DNA of 64,000 bases from Omphiscola glabra (lineage: Eukaryota; Mollusca; Gastropoda; Lymnaeidae): the NCBI GenBank assembly GCA_964017045.1, contig OZ024811.1, positions 14,163,812-14,227,811 of the forward strand. Reading direction: 5' to 3'. The notes beneath the pieces are model-generated. The model was not told the DNA's origin, ran no database searches, and was given only the letters and a program-made list of their open reading frames with translations. Positions within the stretch are counted from its first letter, which is position 1. Every line of letters begins with the position of its first letter. Position numbers and translations under genes: made by a program. Positions 34,654-46,300 of the stretch are shown here, one piece after another.

Positions 34654-36439
34654 GGGACAAGCACACAAACGATGTCCCAAAAGCTGAACAGGTTGAGGGA
34701 AGAGAAATGGGTTGGGGGGGGGGGGGGGGTAGGGGCGCGTGAAAGTGATTGAAACGACTTCATGTAGATAGCGATAAAAAAAAAAAATTAAAAAGAATTA
34801 AGACAAATAAAGGTAATCGAGTAGCGTGTACTCTGACATTGGACTTAAAAAAACCGCGCTCCTACTTTTGATCTAAGCAAAAAAATTGCGCAGCTTTCAA
34901 TCAAAACAATGACAGCAAGACAGCCACGCCCGTATTAAGCCTACCCTTTAAGTCTTTATCATGCACCTTACACGGAAATCTACAACAACAAAAAAAAATA
35001 ACCGAAATTCCAAACCCAGATTAACTTTACCCGTAACCTGCCCCCCACCCGCAACCCCCCAACCGCCCCCCCAACCGCACCCCCCCCCCCAAAAAAACCC
35101 CCCACCTCGTTCTTTAAACCTAAAAAAAGAGGGAAAAAAACGAACAAATAAAACACAACAAGCAAATCTCATAACATATGACAACAAACAAACAAACTAA
35201 CAAACACACGTCAAATAAGTCAAAAGTGATAAAATGTTTATACATTAAGGGATAGATTAAAATAAATACACGATTGTATAAATTGGTATCTAATTAATGC
35301 TTTATTTTTTTCAAGGAAAAGCCATACTCTCTACATATATAAATGATCACCAATGACAAAGAAACACAATTACATCTCTGATGTTAAGGTTAAAGACACA
35401 CGACGACGTCCGGCTGAAGAAAAATTCCCCAAAGCTGGCACGAGCACATGAACATAAGTTATTTGATATCCCCACCCACCCCTAAAAAAATTGAAACTTA
35501 GTAGCAGTCTATATAAATGAAAATCTTTTCACCTCACGATATAACCCTAGCCTAGGTCAAGGTTACGTGTGGAGACGTACTTTTAAACAGTCTAGTGGAT
35601 ATGTCCCAAACCAAGTGACCCATTTACGAATTGCTCAACAAAATGGGTTTATTTATTTTTAAAGAATTTAAAAAAAAAAAAAACACAACTAATTTTGGAA
35701 CTCTAAGAAGAAATGCGAAGAAAAATTGTAAATATTTGAAGTTTTTTTTGTGTGTTTTTTTTTTTCATATTTACATTTGGTTTAAATGATGGAAGTATTA
35801 ACAAAAAAAAAAGTAAAAAAAAACCCACACACACACCCTTCTTAAAGCTCATGTTTAGTTTTCTCTATTAAATGGTTTGATACTTAGCGCAACTATTTTT
35901 AACATAATATCCTAACACTTAGTAAAAGATCCTTTTGTATAGCTATGCCATTCAATAACTAACACATTGTGTTGGTAGATCTACTTTCAAATTCCCGTTT
36001 CTAAGAATAGCCTAAGTCAACAAAGTGAGTGTGTCTGAATCTAGTAGAATTTGTCAAATCACTGCTTCCACAGACAATTATCACTTGGAATAATTTGAAG
36101 TGGTGGTTATTAAGTTTCAAAATTAAATTTAAATAAAAACTATATGAAAATACTTGAAAAGGTTTGGGGGTGGGGAAGGGGGGGGGGGGGGTTGGGGTCG
36201 CTTGGCTGCTTTATTATGTTTAACTAATACTTCTTTAACATGAAAAATTTTAACTTTTTTAAAAAATAAATAAATATCATAAACGAAAAAAAATGTAAAA
36301 TAATAATTTAAAAGTGCGTTTACATATTTGTAATATGACATTTCACAACGGACTATTTTGAGATTTTAAAAAAAAAAAATTAAAATTCAGCCTCGTGTTG
36401 TTGTGAAAAAAAACGTAAATGGGACAGCGGGCGGTGACA

Positions 36440-36810
36440 TCGATCAGGGGCGTTGAGTGTTCCGCGTCACGTGTAGCCTTGACCTAGTCCTATATCTGAA
36501 GTCTGACGGTGTCCCGTTTAAACTGCGACTTAATTTATTAAAATAAAAGTTTCCCCCCACTCTCGTGAGACGTATGGACGGTCATGTGTTCTTATCAACT
36601 GGGGGCTTTTTCCGGGACTCGACAATGGTTGTGAAAAAACGCAATGTGAACCACAGATTTAGTTCACTGACAGATTACATTGTGACAACGAAAAAAATAA
36701 TACTTCATCGGAAACCGTAATCTTCTTTGCATGTTGTCACATTTAACGTAACAGTTTTCCCGCCATTACAAGAGTGACGTGTTGATGGTGTCTACGAAGT
36801 TGTGAAGTGG
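36440..36810 (+). repeat. Conserved block upstream of gene C'
   Basis: Unit 2 counterpart of 25110-25480, with small indels. Same word order as upstream of A and B. Confidence 0.6.
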
Positions 36811-37087
36811 ACAGTGCCAACGTAACTATTTATTTTCAAATCTGTATATTGTGGAAGTGTAAAATACCATCATTTCTAGTTAGATCTATATACATATCTG
36901 CCTATTATGGAAGTGGACAATAGATTGTTATATTCTTATCTGCATATTATGGAAGTGGACAATATCTATTCATATTCTTATCTGCATATAATGGAAGTAG
37001 ACAATATCTATTTATATTATTATTTGCAAATTATGGAAGTGGACAATGGCTAGTTATATACATATCTGTATATATTGATAGTTGTCA

Positions 37088-37141
37088 GGATGATCAATAC
37101 ATCGATCGTGGGTCCTGAAATATAGAAGAAGAAGAGATGTT
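37088..37141. mobile_element. Short retroposon 3' tail
   Basis: GTCAGGATGATCAATACATC, GATCGTGGGTCCTGAAATAT and AGAAGAAGAAGAGATG are absent from the matching place in unit 1 (25817). A relative is at 56282-56337 (GATCGTGGGCCCTCAAACAT and a GAA tail). It looks like the extreme 3' end of a dispersed retroposon. Confidence 0.55.
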
Positions 37142-37589
37142 ATCAAAACTATTTATACACACTGCGACCCATCGTTGTGTAGCAATTTAGTGAGCGATCG
37201 TGTCTTTAGAAGTTACACACATTGCTTTATATTTCTTGGTATATGACATTATTTTGATCATTACTAATGTACCATTTCTTATCATAACTCATATCTATTA
37301 TATACCATTTTTTGTATGCTTAAGTAGCAGTTAGTACCATCATTACTAGTTGTGAACCTTGGTGTATAATTATGTAGTGAACATCATCATCATTCCGGTT
37401 CATATGCCTACATTTAAATTATACAGTGCTACTTTCTTGTTATAAAGTACAAACAGTACTATAGAATTGACCATGATGGGGAACAAAGAAAAAACAATAA
37501 GGTTTTTTTTTTTACAATTTATGTAAAAAAAATTAAATTATAATCATATATTTAGATAAGTAATTATTAATGAGTTTGTGTCAGATGTA

Positions 37590-38000
37590 TTTGCCAGGTA
37601 AGTCGTTGTGGTAGTTTTTGTAACAGGTGACTGAGTGGTAGTGGTGTTTGTGTGTGTGTGTGTCAAATGTTGGTTCGTAGTAGTTTGTGTGACAGGTAAG
37701 TTTGAGCTGGTAATGTTTATTACCGGTAAGTTTGTGGTACTGATATTTATGACAGGTAAGTTTGTGGTAGTTGTGTGTCTGACGCAGGAGTTCATATGTG
37801 AGGGGTTGTGAGACAAGTAAGTTTGTTGTGTGAATGGTGAGGGGGTCAAGTGAGTTTGCTTGAGTTGATTGCGACAGGCGACTTTGTTTGATGGGGTGTG
37901 AAAGTTGAGTCTGTGTCACGTGGTTGGGACAGGTGGGTTTGTTAAGAGGATTTATTCAGGTGAGTTTGTGGGAGGTGACGTAGGGTGCTTGTTGGATGGG
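37590..38000 (+). repeat. CAGGTAAGT/CAGGTGAGT array upstream of C'
   Basis: About ten loose 25-35-nt units, including three CAGGTAAGT and several GTGAGTTTG. It continues 210 nt further than in unit 1 and includes GACAGGCGACTTTGTTTGAT, the ancestor-like form of the 30-nt unit upstream of gene A. Confidence 0.7.
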
Positions 38001-38131
38001 GCGTGAGACAAAAACGCCCCGTGATGTCAGTGACGGCTCCGAGTGAATTTTTTTGTCGTTGTACTTTGTGAATTCAATATCTAACACCAGCAAGTCTCGT
38101 ACAGTGTGTTGACTTGGCATGAAACATTCAC

Positions 38132-38230
38132 GATAATAAACTGACAAACATTTTGTCTTGGCCTCTTTAAAAAGGGAAAGTAAGACTGAATTTACAACTT
38201 TGCCAATCAAAAGGGGTGGTCTCTCCTGAC
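38132..38230 (+). promoter_or_regulatory. Putative core promoter and leader of gene C'
   Basis: Nearly identical to the gene C promoter, but the TATAATAAAC of C is GATAATAAAC here. CTTGGCCTCT replaces CTTGGTCTCT. The leader words before the ATG are kept. Confidence 0.5.
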
Positions 38231-38895
38231 ATGATGGTGAACGCACAGAATCTTACAAAATGCTTGCTGTTGATGTGCGTCCTACAACTGGGTAAGTCTT
38301 TCTCGGTCGTGCTCAAGTTGCATGCAACAAGAACATTGTTTAAATGCTTATGAAACAACACATGGATACACACATGTATTGCTTATAGACCAACACACAT
38401 CGAAGTTTTATTAAAGAAAATATTGACAAAAAGGTTTGTAATAATAAAAATGAAATAGGGCTTAACGGGGTGCAGATTTTTACCATGTATCCGGGTATTT
38501 CGAGAAAATATCCGGTAGGTCCTAGTGTTTAAAAAAAAAAAAGATTGACTTTCTCATTTTCTATAATATAGGCCGGCCTTTAAAGAAAAATCCTAAAGAC
38601 AGTCCTTCCATACTGCCTGCAAACTTTTAAACGATAGTCCTACGGAAAGTTCTACACACAGCTTGCCAGCTTTTAAACAATAATCCTTAGGCACTCCTAC
38701 AGATAGACCTAAATATAGTTCTACACAATACTCGTGGCTCTTAATTCATGAATATACTAGTCGTCACTGGAAAGATTTAATCTATATATATAATATATAG
38801 TCCTACGCACTACCTGCCACTTTTAACAATAGTCCTACGGAAAGTTCTACACAATACCTCTCTCTTTCTCTCTAACTCTCTATCTCTCTCTCTCC

Positions 38896-38933
<38 letters not shown>

Positions 38934-41666
38934 CGACAGAGAGAGTTAGAGAGAGAGAGCGAGAGTGGGAGGGGTAATCTGCCACTTGATTGTCAATTGT
39001 GGAAGAAATCCTGTTTCTCCGGTTTGAAGTGCTATTTAAACGATTATTCATTTTATTGATGTCTCTTAACAGTACAGTGGTGAGAGGGCGTCTGGGTTTT
39101 CCACGGCTTCCACAGAGCGAGAGAGAGAGAGAGAGAGCGGGCGCTGTTTTCCCGTTCAAGTGCCAGACCGACGTGCGATCACTTTAAGGGGTCGTTCGTA
39201 AATTACGTCAAGCAAAAAATGACCTTTTTAGACCCCCATCCCAATTTCACGTCACACCTAATAAAATCAAGACATGAATAAAATTTTCAAAAATGAACTA
39301 AGATTTTATTATATTTTTTAACATTTTCCCATGATAGATTAAGATTTAGTATGATTAGAAAACTGTGATGCGAAACAACGAAATCTTCCACAAGCCGAAT
39401 GTAAAATGGCCCCAACAGTTTTTGCTGCATTGTTCGATATGCGCAAAAGGTGTCAGCGACTGAGTTTCATAGTATCTATAATACCTGAGGCAATCGACCG
39501 CAAAATAATGTTTTTAAATTAATTAAATAAAGAATTTGCAAATTTAGAAAATTTTCAATTTAAAAAAAAAAAAAAAAAAAAATTTTTATATATATGACGT
39601 CACAATATTTTTTTACCCCCCCCCCCTGTCAAAAAGTGTCACAAATTCTAAACCCCCTCTCCCCCTGAGCGTGACGTTATTTCCGGACCCCTTACACGGG
39701 GTGCACAGAGAGAGAGAGAGTGATATCCTTTCACCAGGCTCACGTACTTTATCAGACGAAATCAACGAAATCTCCATTGTGGTCTATCCACACACAAAAA
39801 ATGTTTTCGGATCCACATGTCGCTGGTGTCCCCACACAGTATGTAAAATACACGTAGATTCGCGCGAAGAGCAATCTGAAAAAGATAAGTTTGGCACAAG
39901 CTGCGCTATTTTTACCCTTCCCTTTTGCATGAGTTCCCTTTCCGCAACCGTTATCGTGAAGATAATAGCTTAAGGTTTTGAGGGGGGGGGGGGGGGGGGG
40001 ATGAATAAACTATTGCATAATTTCAAACTCTGTTATCTTTTCATTCCTTAAATTGTTTCAATTTGTCCAAAGATATATATGAAGAGCTGATTTTCAAAAT
40101 GCTGTATATCCATTTTGGAGGTTTTGAGATTTTTCAACTTTTTACAAAAAAATATATAACGTGTTTAGAGTATTAAATCCTCTTTAGATAAGAATAAAAT
40201 AGGAATATAATGTGTTTAGTATATAAACTTTACCATGTCCTAAAGCAGTGGTTCCCAACCTTCCTAATGCCACGACCCTTTAATACAGTTCCTCATGTTG
40301 TGGCGACCCCCAACCACAAAGTCATTTTCGTTGCTACTCCATAAATGTGGTCTTTATGTGTTTTCGGATGGTCTTCGGCGACACCCGGTAAAGGGTCATT
40401 CGACAACCCAAAAGGGTCGCGACCCACAGTTTGAGAACCGCTGTCCTAAAGGAACCTAGTTTGCTCTAAAAAAAAGATGAGGTATTTTCATTTTTTTAAA
40501 AAAATGGTTTGTACCGTGTTTTGAACCTGAGCTCTTCATATACGTATTTTATTGTTTTAATTTTCATATTTTTAAAGTAGCCAATATTTATATATGTGCT
40601 GAAATGAATATGCATCGTGTCATAACAACAACCAACACCATTTTCCATCTAATTGGATCAATAAATGAATTGTATCTTATCAAAAATCGTATATATGTAT
40701 ATATATATACATGTGTGTGTGTAAGTATGTATGTTTAGATAGATTTCATAAAAACTGCAAGGTGACACAAATATGAAAATAACGGAATACAATTTCAAAG
40801 TGTAGAGAAGTTAGTGATCTTTTAAAAAAATGATTAAACTAATATTTCACATTTAAGGTTACGACGTAGACGCTCATCTTCCTGAAGCAGAGGCCTCTGG
40901 GACACCTGGGGGTCGTGGAGGAAAAGGGATGCCTGGTAGTGATGGTCCACCTGGGCCTCCTGGGGAACTCTTGGATGCTAAAGGACTTCGGGTATTTCGG
41001 GGGAAGAGGCTCGGCGGGAGTCCTGGACGTAATGGTCAACCCGGAATACCTGGGAAAAATGGTTCGCCCGGGGATGGATGTCTGGCCGTGGGAACTGCGG
41101 CTGCTGGGGAGCCCGGGCTGGCCGGGAAGGATGGGGGACCTGGATTGCCCGGGTACCCTGGTCTTCCCGGGGCAAAAGGGTCTCCCGGTGGACCAGGGAT
41201 GAATGGGGGACCAGGGGGTCCTGGTGGGCCCGGGGGTAACGGGGGTAACGGGGTTCGTGGTGGAAATGGAGCTCCTGGTGGAGCTGCAGGCGCTGGGGGT
41301 GCTGGTGGTGACGGGGGGAGCGGCGCCGATGGCGGAAATGGGGGCAACGGAGGAAACGGTGGTGACGGGGGAAATGGTGATTATAGGGGAGTGGGGGCTC
41401 CTGGGGGAACAGGGGGGGTAGGTGGACCATACGGTCCCGGGGGTCTGGACAAGGATTGTTATCGTGCCTGTAAGCTTATAAAACACGCCCCTGTTTGTGG
41501 AAGTGACGGGAAAACCTACCCAAATGATTGTAAACTCAATACCCGGAACTGTGGCAGGCCCGTATCCAAGAAGATATATTTTGCTCACTCAGGGGAATGT
41601 AGCGATGCAGAAAAGGTGGCCACACAGACAAAGTTGAATACTTTCATCTTCAGATATATAAATTAG
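38231..41666 (+). CDS. Gene C': second collagen-like Kazal protein
   Basis: Two exons: 38231-38291 (61 nt, donor GGTAAGT) and 40858-41666 (809 nt after ATTTAAG, where C has TTTCAG), giving 289 aa, the same length as C. Signal peptide MMVNAQNLTKC..., linker GYDVDAHLPEAEAS and extra Cys at residue 95 are kept. The Kazal domain is CYRACKLIKHAPVCGSDG, KTYPNDCKLN, TRNCG, HSGEC; the tail FIFRYIN is unchanged. Differences from C are substitutions only, with no net indel across exon 2, although the 2.6-kb intron is four times longer than in C because of insertions. Surface positions around the presumed inhibitory loop differ (LKKHVP versus LIKHAP), so the two may target different proteases. The AAG acceptor is less usual but valid. 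Confidence 0.85.
39186..39693. mobile_element. Non-autonomous DNA transposon (MITE-like), copy 2
   Basis: The left end AAGGGGTCGTTCGTAAATTA and the right end GACGTTATTTCCGGACCCCTT are inverted repeats. If the element is AGGGGTC...GACCCCT it is flanked by TA on both sides, which would fit a Tc1/mariner-type insertion. Relative of 3416-3889. Confidence 0.6.
40246..40443. mobile_element. hAT MITE, 198 bp, perfect target duplication
   Basis: CAGTGGTTCCCAACCTTCC at the left and TTTGAGAACCGCTG at the right. The 8-bp flanks TCCTAAAG (40238-40245 and 40444-40451) are identical, the mark of hAT insertion. Confidence 0.9.
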
Positions 41667-41737
41667 CTTTAAATGGAGCATTACTTGATCACTTGTTGAA
41701 GTTGTTTTTGTTTTTTAAATGTTGTATTTAATGTGCG

Positions 41738-41743
41738 AATAAA
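41738..41743 (+). terminator. Polyadenylation signal AATAAA, gene C'
   Basis: AATAAA lies 72 nt after the stop codon, followed by T-rich sequence. In gene C this site is AAGAAA. Confidence 0.5.
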
Positions 41744-42602
41744 TATATCTCTTTCACTTATTTACGTAACGACTAATATGTGTAAAAATAAATATAGCTT
41801 ATGTTTCAGCACATGTAATACGTTATTATACACTATGTATTTTTTAAAAAGAACATGTACTCTTTAAAAGCGTCATGTATATTTTTATATTCATTGTATT
41901 ATGTTTTATTTATCTAAGGTGTGACGTAATTACCTATTTATTTTACACGAAGCGATACATTTTATAATGTGCTATACTAAAACTGTATTTTCTATGTTAA
42001 TTTCTTTTGCTAATAAATGTGTTTATATATTTTCTAGGAACATTCAATAATTTTTATTTCCAATTGCCTTTGTTTGTGTGTTTCTTAGCTTGTTTGTTAT
42101 TGACATGTTGTTGTGTTTTTTTTGTTGTTGTTGTTGTTGTTTGTTGTGTATTTTGGTCACATTTTGTTGTACCAATTTTTTAACAACAATCACTCTAAAA
42201 AAAAACGAAGCGGAACAGAGCAAGAAAACGAAGTCCCTTAAAAACAACTTATGTACATAATCTGGCAGTGTTCAACATACAAAACCTTACATACCTTGGG
42301 TCTTATATTTGTAGCTAACTGCCATTGAGGAAGAGGTCATGATCAGGGGCGTCATTTCAGGCTTTTAGGGCGCGGTGGGGTAGCGGAATGGGAGCAAAAC
42401 TAAAACGCAGTTGGTTTTTAAGTTGTTTATTGCTGGAGGTGCCACAGTACATAGTAATTTAAATAAAACCTGCAAATTCAGGGCGGGGGGGGGATGCCCC
42501 AGCATACCCTACCCAAATGACATCTACGTTGAAAGCTGCAACAGTATTGGTCAAAGAAAACAATCACTTAGCTTAGAATTTTTCCACAACTGATTGTGCC
42601 TA

Positions 42603-42720
42603 GGATCGCTGGAAAAAATGGAGCTAATGGAAAGGCCGGTGCGCCAAGAGTACCTGGTGGGAGGTGCAGGAGAAGCTGGAGGTGCAGGAGTTTGGAATAC
42701 TGGTGGTTCTGGTGGTGCTA
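42603..42720 (+). pseudogene. Relic of a gene B-like exon 2 (unit 2)
   Basis: GGATCGCTGGAAAAAATGGA, GCTAATGGAAAGGCCGGTGC and GGTGCAGG.GAAGCTGGAGG through GGTGGTTCTGGTGGTGCT align with gene B exon 2 (20720-20835), with several indels. The body ends after about 115 nt. It shows a further family member once lay downstream of gene C, before the duplication. Confidence 0.7.
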
Positions 42721-43002
42721 ACTTTCCTTCAGCTTAGAATTTTTCCACGTCTGAAATTAAGAAAAAATACACGGTTGTCAGACACTTGTGCTTAGATCGC
42801 CCCTATATGGCAGTACGGTGTGGCCACGTATGACAGTCAGGTGTGCTTAGATCGCCCCTATATGGCAGTAAATTGTGGACCACGTAAGCCATTAATGTGT
42901 GCCCAGTACGCCCCTATATTGCAGTGAAGTGTGAATCACATATTATTATGCCAGTTATAACAGCTTCAACCAAAGATGTCTACGCGCGTGTTCTGTGCAT
43001 AC

Positions 43003-43565
43003 GATGGCAGGACAAAGTGTTAAACATTAAAAAAATTTAATGTGCCAAAATGTGCTTTAATTTCTAGGTACTTGGAAAGGGGCGCCTACGCTGGTAAGAC
43101 CATGTCAGGAGAATGGATGAAGGCATCATCCCGAAGAATGTGAGAATGAGCAGTGGACTAAGATTCACTTTACAGGCGTATGCATAAGAACTATGAAGGG
43201 AGCCAAAATCGAAATTGGAGAATGTGAGACTATACCTGGTATACTTTGTGAGACTATACCTGGTATACTTTGTGAAACGATACCTGGTATACTTTGTGAG
43301 ACTATACCTGGTATACTTTGTGAGACTATACCTGGTATACTTTCGGCTGAATGAAAACAGAGCATGTCGGAACTTACCCGACAGACGATGCGGAAAATAA
43401 AGCCATTGCAAAAAAAATATTTAAAAAAAAAAAGATATTTCGGACTGTCAAAGTAATCCAGGAGTCACGGTTCTCAAGCGAGAAGTGCAGCTGAGACTAT
43501 CATTCCAGGATCGGCTCCCGATGGCCACTCGAGAGTGTGTCAAGAAGATATCGTCTCATGAAGAA
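43003..43565 (+). mobile_element. Non-LTR retrotransposon relic, longer copy
   Basis: The text begins RIRWQDK-like at 43000, then LRW..HVRRMDEGIIPK, and after a minisatellite VQLRLSFQDRLPMATRE (compare LQSRLSFQDWPSEP on the minus strand at 31600-31700). It is interrupted by stops, a 24-nt repeat and A runs. It extends beyond the segmental duplication end at 43136. Confidence 0.7.
43226..43343. repeat. 24-nt minisatellite, five copies
   Basis: GAGACTATACCTGGTATACT plus TTGT, five times. The 24-nt period keeps frames open on both strands (TRYSLTKY / SIPGIVSQ); these are not genes. TATACCTGGTATA is a near palindrome. Confidence 0.9.
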
Positions 43566-45185
43566 TTTGTTTGTTGACCTTTTTTTTTAATGAAAATATT
43601 TCTTGTATTATACGAACTACAATTTATTATATCAATAGGCTCAAAGGAGAAAACATCCTCTTTGATACCCAAGCATTGAAATTTGTTTTCTTTTTTTTTT
43701 CTTTGTTTCTACGACATTGCCATTTTTCTTTAAATCATAGCGATACTTTTTTTTTTGAAAGAGCGCATTCAAATAATATAGTAAACCTTCGAACCTTTTC
43801 TGCAAAGCACCATAATGATCTATCGCTAAACAGAATTTTTTCTTAAAGCATAACAAAAATTGTATTTGTTAGCAGGAATTAAAGCAACTCATGGAAGTAT
43901 CCTCAAGTACTGACTCAAGGCTTTCCAAACAAAAAAACAAGTACTGTAAACAAGTACTCTAAGCAAGAACTCCAAAAAGTACTATAAGAAAGTACTCTAA
44001 GCAAGTACTTTATACGATTATTTCACCAATAATGTAAGTTTTAACTACAAGACTAAGTTTTCATCTTGTGTTACATTTTTTTCACAAATTCTCGCTCAAA
44101 ATACAGGAGTAATCATTCCGCTCATTAATTTTTTTATTTCAAGCCATTCCAGTTTCATGATTCTTGGGAATTCGATAGATTCGCAAATAATCGGGTGGAC
44201 GTTTTGTAAAATCTGAAATTAACGTAATATAATGAAGTGGGATATAATATGATGTATTGTTACCGAGTTTGAGATCTCTAAACGTCAGATATTATAATTG
44301 TTATTATATGGACCAGTCTTGCGTTTCATGTCATGAAATATACCTGTTGTTCTCAATTTGTTTCTGATTCTTGGCATTCTAATTAAAATCTCTCTGCCGA
44401 TAACTCATTTTTAGAAAATTATCTTTTTTTTTTTTGGATTGGGCAGTAATAAGTCTTCTTCGATTTCCAATAATTGTTGACTTTCAAGGCATTATCTACT
44501 TATTTACTAACTTCGTGATGGCTTTTTGTCTCATCTAGAGCTCAGGAACAAAAAAAAATTAAAATGCCCTTTACTAATGTTATAATTTTTTTGCGGAGAA
44601 GAAGGGAGACAAGACTGGCTATCCGATCAACTTCTTCTTGAACTATTATATATAATTTAATTTCTTCTGAGCCTGATTTTGAAAATAAAAAACTTTTTTT
44701 TTTTAACAGTGCAGGCAAAATATTAGCGCCTCTACCGTAGTCTAGCCCAGTATAGTAAATTGAAGCAGATGAAGCGTGCCACCACTAACAACATGCACTG
44801 GGGTTCTGTGCTGCATCTTCTTTGTCCAAATTTTCACAGGCATTAAATAAAATGCGTTGGTCGCCACAGTTCATTTGAATTTATCTAAGCGCATTATTGT
44901 GAGGGTTTCAGCAAGTTCTTGATAACGTTTTAAAAAAAAATACATATATAATTTTTTTTTTTTGTAAACTTGATAAGTGGAAACAAGGAATTTTTCACAA
45001 AGAATAACATATCATAACTTAAGTTTACAAGAAAAATGTAACACATAATGCATTTTTAGCACACACACACACAAAATACGAGCAACACAAGTTGAAGCAC
45101 TCTGTTCACAAATCCAGTTTATGCTTGGTAAGGAAACAATTTTAAATAACCTGTGCTAGTAATCCCCCCCTCCATTTTTTTGTCA
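43566..45185. other. Non-coding, nothing recognised
   Basis: AT-rich, with an AAGTACT-rich stretch at 43905-44010. No exon supported. Confidence 0.55.
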
Positions 45186-45605
45186 AATATGTGCTCGACA
45201 AGGTCATGCAAGGCCATACTTCCCTCCGCTTGGTCATCTCTGTGCCCGACAAGGCCATACTTACCTCCGCTTGGTCATGTCTGTGCCCGACAAGGCCATA
45301 CTTCCCTCCGCTTGGTCGTCTCTGTGCGTAGTCATCTCTGTGCACGACAAGGCCATACTTGCCTCCACTTGGTCATCTCTGTGCCCGACAAGGCCATACT
45401 TCTCTCCACTTGGTCATCTCTGTGCCCGACAAGGCCATACTTCCCTCCGCTTGGTCGTCTCTGTGCGTAGTCATCTCTGTGCACGACAAGGCCATACTTG
45501 CCTCCACTTGGTCATCTCTGTGCCCGACAAGGACATACTTCTCTCCACTTGGTCAACTCTGTGCGTGGTCCTCTCTGTGCCCGACAAGGCAATACTTTCA
45601 CGGTC
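45186..45605. repeat. 41-nt minisatellite, about ten copies
   Basis: CTTGGTCATCTCTGTGCCCG plus ACAAGGCCATACTTCCCTCCG recurs, with a higher-order pattern (a shortened GTCGTCTCTGTGCGTA unit every third or fourth copy). Overlapping frames are repeat artefacts. Confidence 0.9.
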
Positions 45606-46236
45606 AGCTATCTTGTGGCAGCAAGTCCTTGCTGCCAATGTTTACAGTTTTTTAAGTCAAGACGAAATGCGCTTCACATTTGGGATTATGCAATGTGGCC
45701 GTTGCAGCGTTGGCTTTGTGACGCAATCTCACGGGCTATAATTATTGTAATAAAACCACAGTATCATATGTTAATTTGTAGCAAAATACAAATAGCGCGG
45801 GAAGAGCAGGCGTTATCGTGGTCCGTCCCGGGCTGCAAGTTTCTGTCTCTTTAACATTCAGGATAGGAATTTTCGGCCTATTGCAGAATTTTCTTTGTGG
45901 AAAGTTAGCGGGAGAAAAAAATCTGACACATTCTATCATTATTATTCCGACAACAACAAAAAATAAAGATAGACTATCTTCACATATTATATGCACACAA
46001 ATAAAAATGAAGGATATACTAATAAACAAATTACCAAGGTAATTCATTCTTCAAATGTACATGACGCGGAATAACATAATTGCGAGATTACTTTCATTGG
46101 ATTTTTTTTTTTAAATAAATGAAACAGATCGGAAAGGCCGGTCGAAAAAATTTTGCAGAGTACCCTTCGTTGAAGGGAAATGCGCCTTTGTCCCCGTGAG
46201 AGAGATAGAGAGAAGAACAAAAACTGTCCCTTGACG

Positions 46237-46300
46237 ATGTGGATAAGTCGGTTAACACTCGTCTGCGTCTCCCTGTTCGGACTGATTGATGAACACGAAG
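46237..46300 (+). CDS. IgGFc-like exon 1: signal peptide
   Basis: ATG after a GA-rich leader encodes MWISRLTLVCVSLFGLIDEH, then E and the first base of a glycine codon. Donor AAG|GTGAGT. 64 nt, phase 1, the same plan as exon 1 of the glycine-rich genes. A decayed copy is at 471-540. Confidence 0.75.

Larger units (their letters stand above)
38860..40690. other. Extra DNA in the C' intron
   Basis: This stretch is absent from the gene C intron, where a TA tract occupies the place. It contains CT/GA and TA microsatellites, a MITE (39186-39693), an hAT MITE (40246-40443) and a frame at 39671-39973 without a recognisable domain. Confidence 0.6.
29590..43136. repeat. Tandem segmental duplication, unit 2 (B' and C')
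   Basis: Colinear with 17940-29589 but about 1.9 kb longer. It carries insertions at about 31577-32266, 34209-34653, 37090-37141 and 38860-40690, and lacks about 0.7 kb after B' exon 2. It lacks the two retrotransposon fragments of unit 1. Confidence 0.9.

Noticed and set aside
45153..45854. Cys-rich repeated frames (CARQGHTSL...)
   Set aside because: Four overlapping frames through a 41-nt minisatellite with no exon signals.
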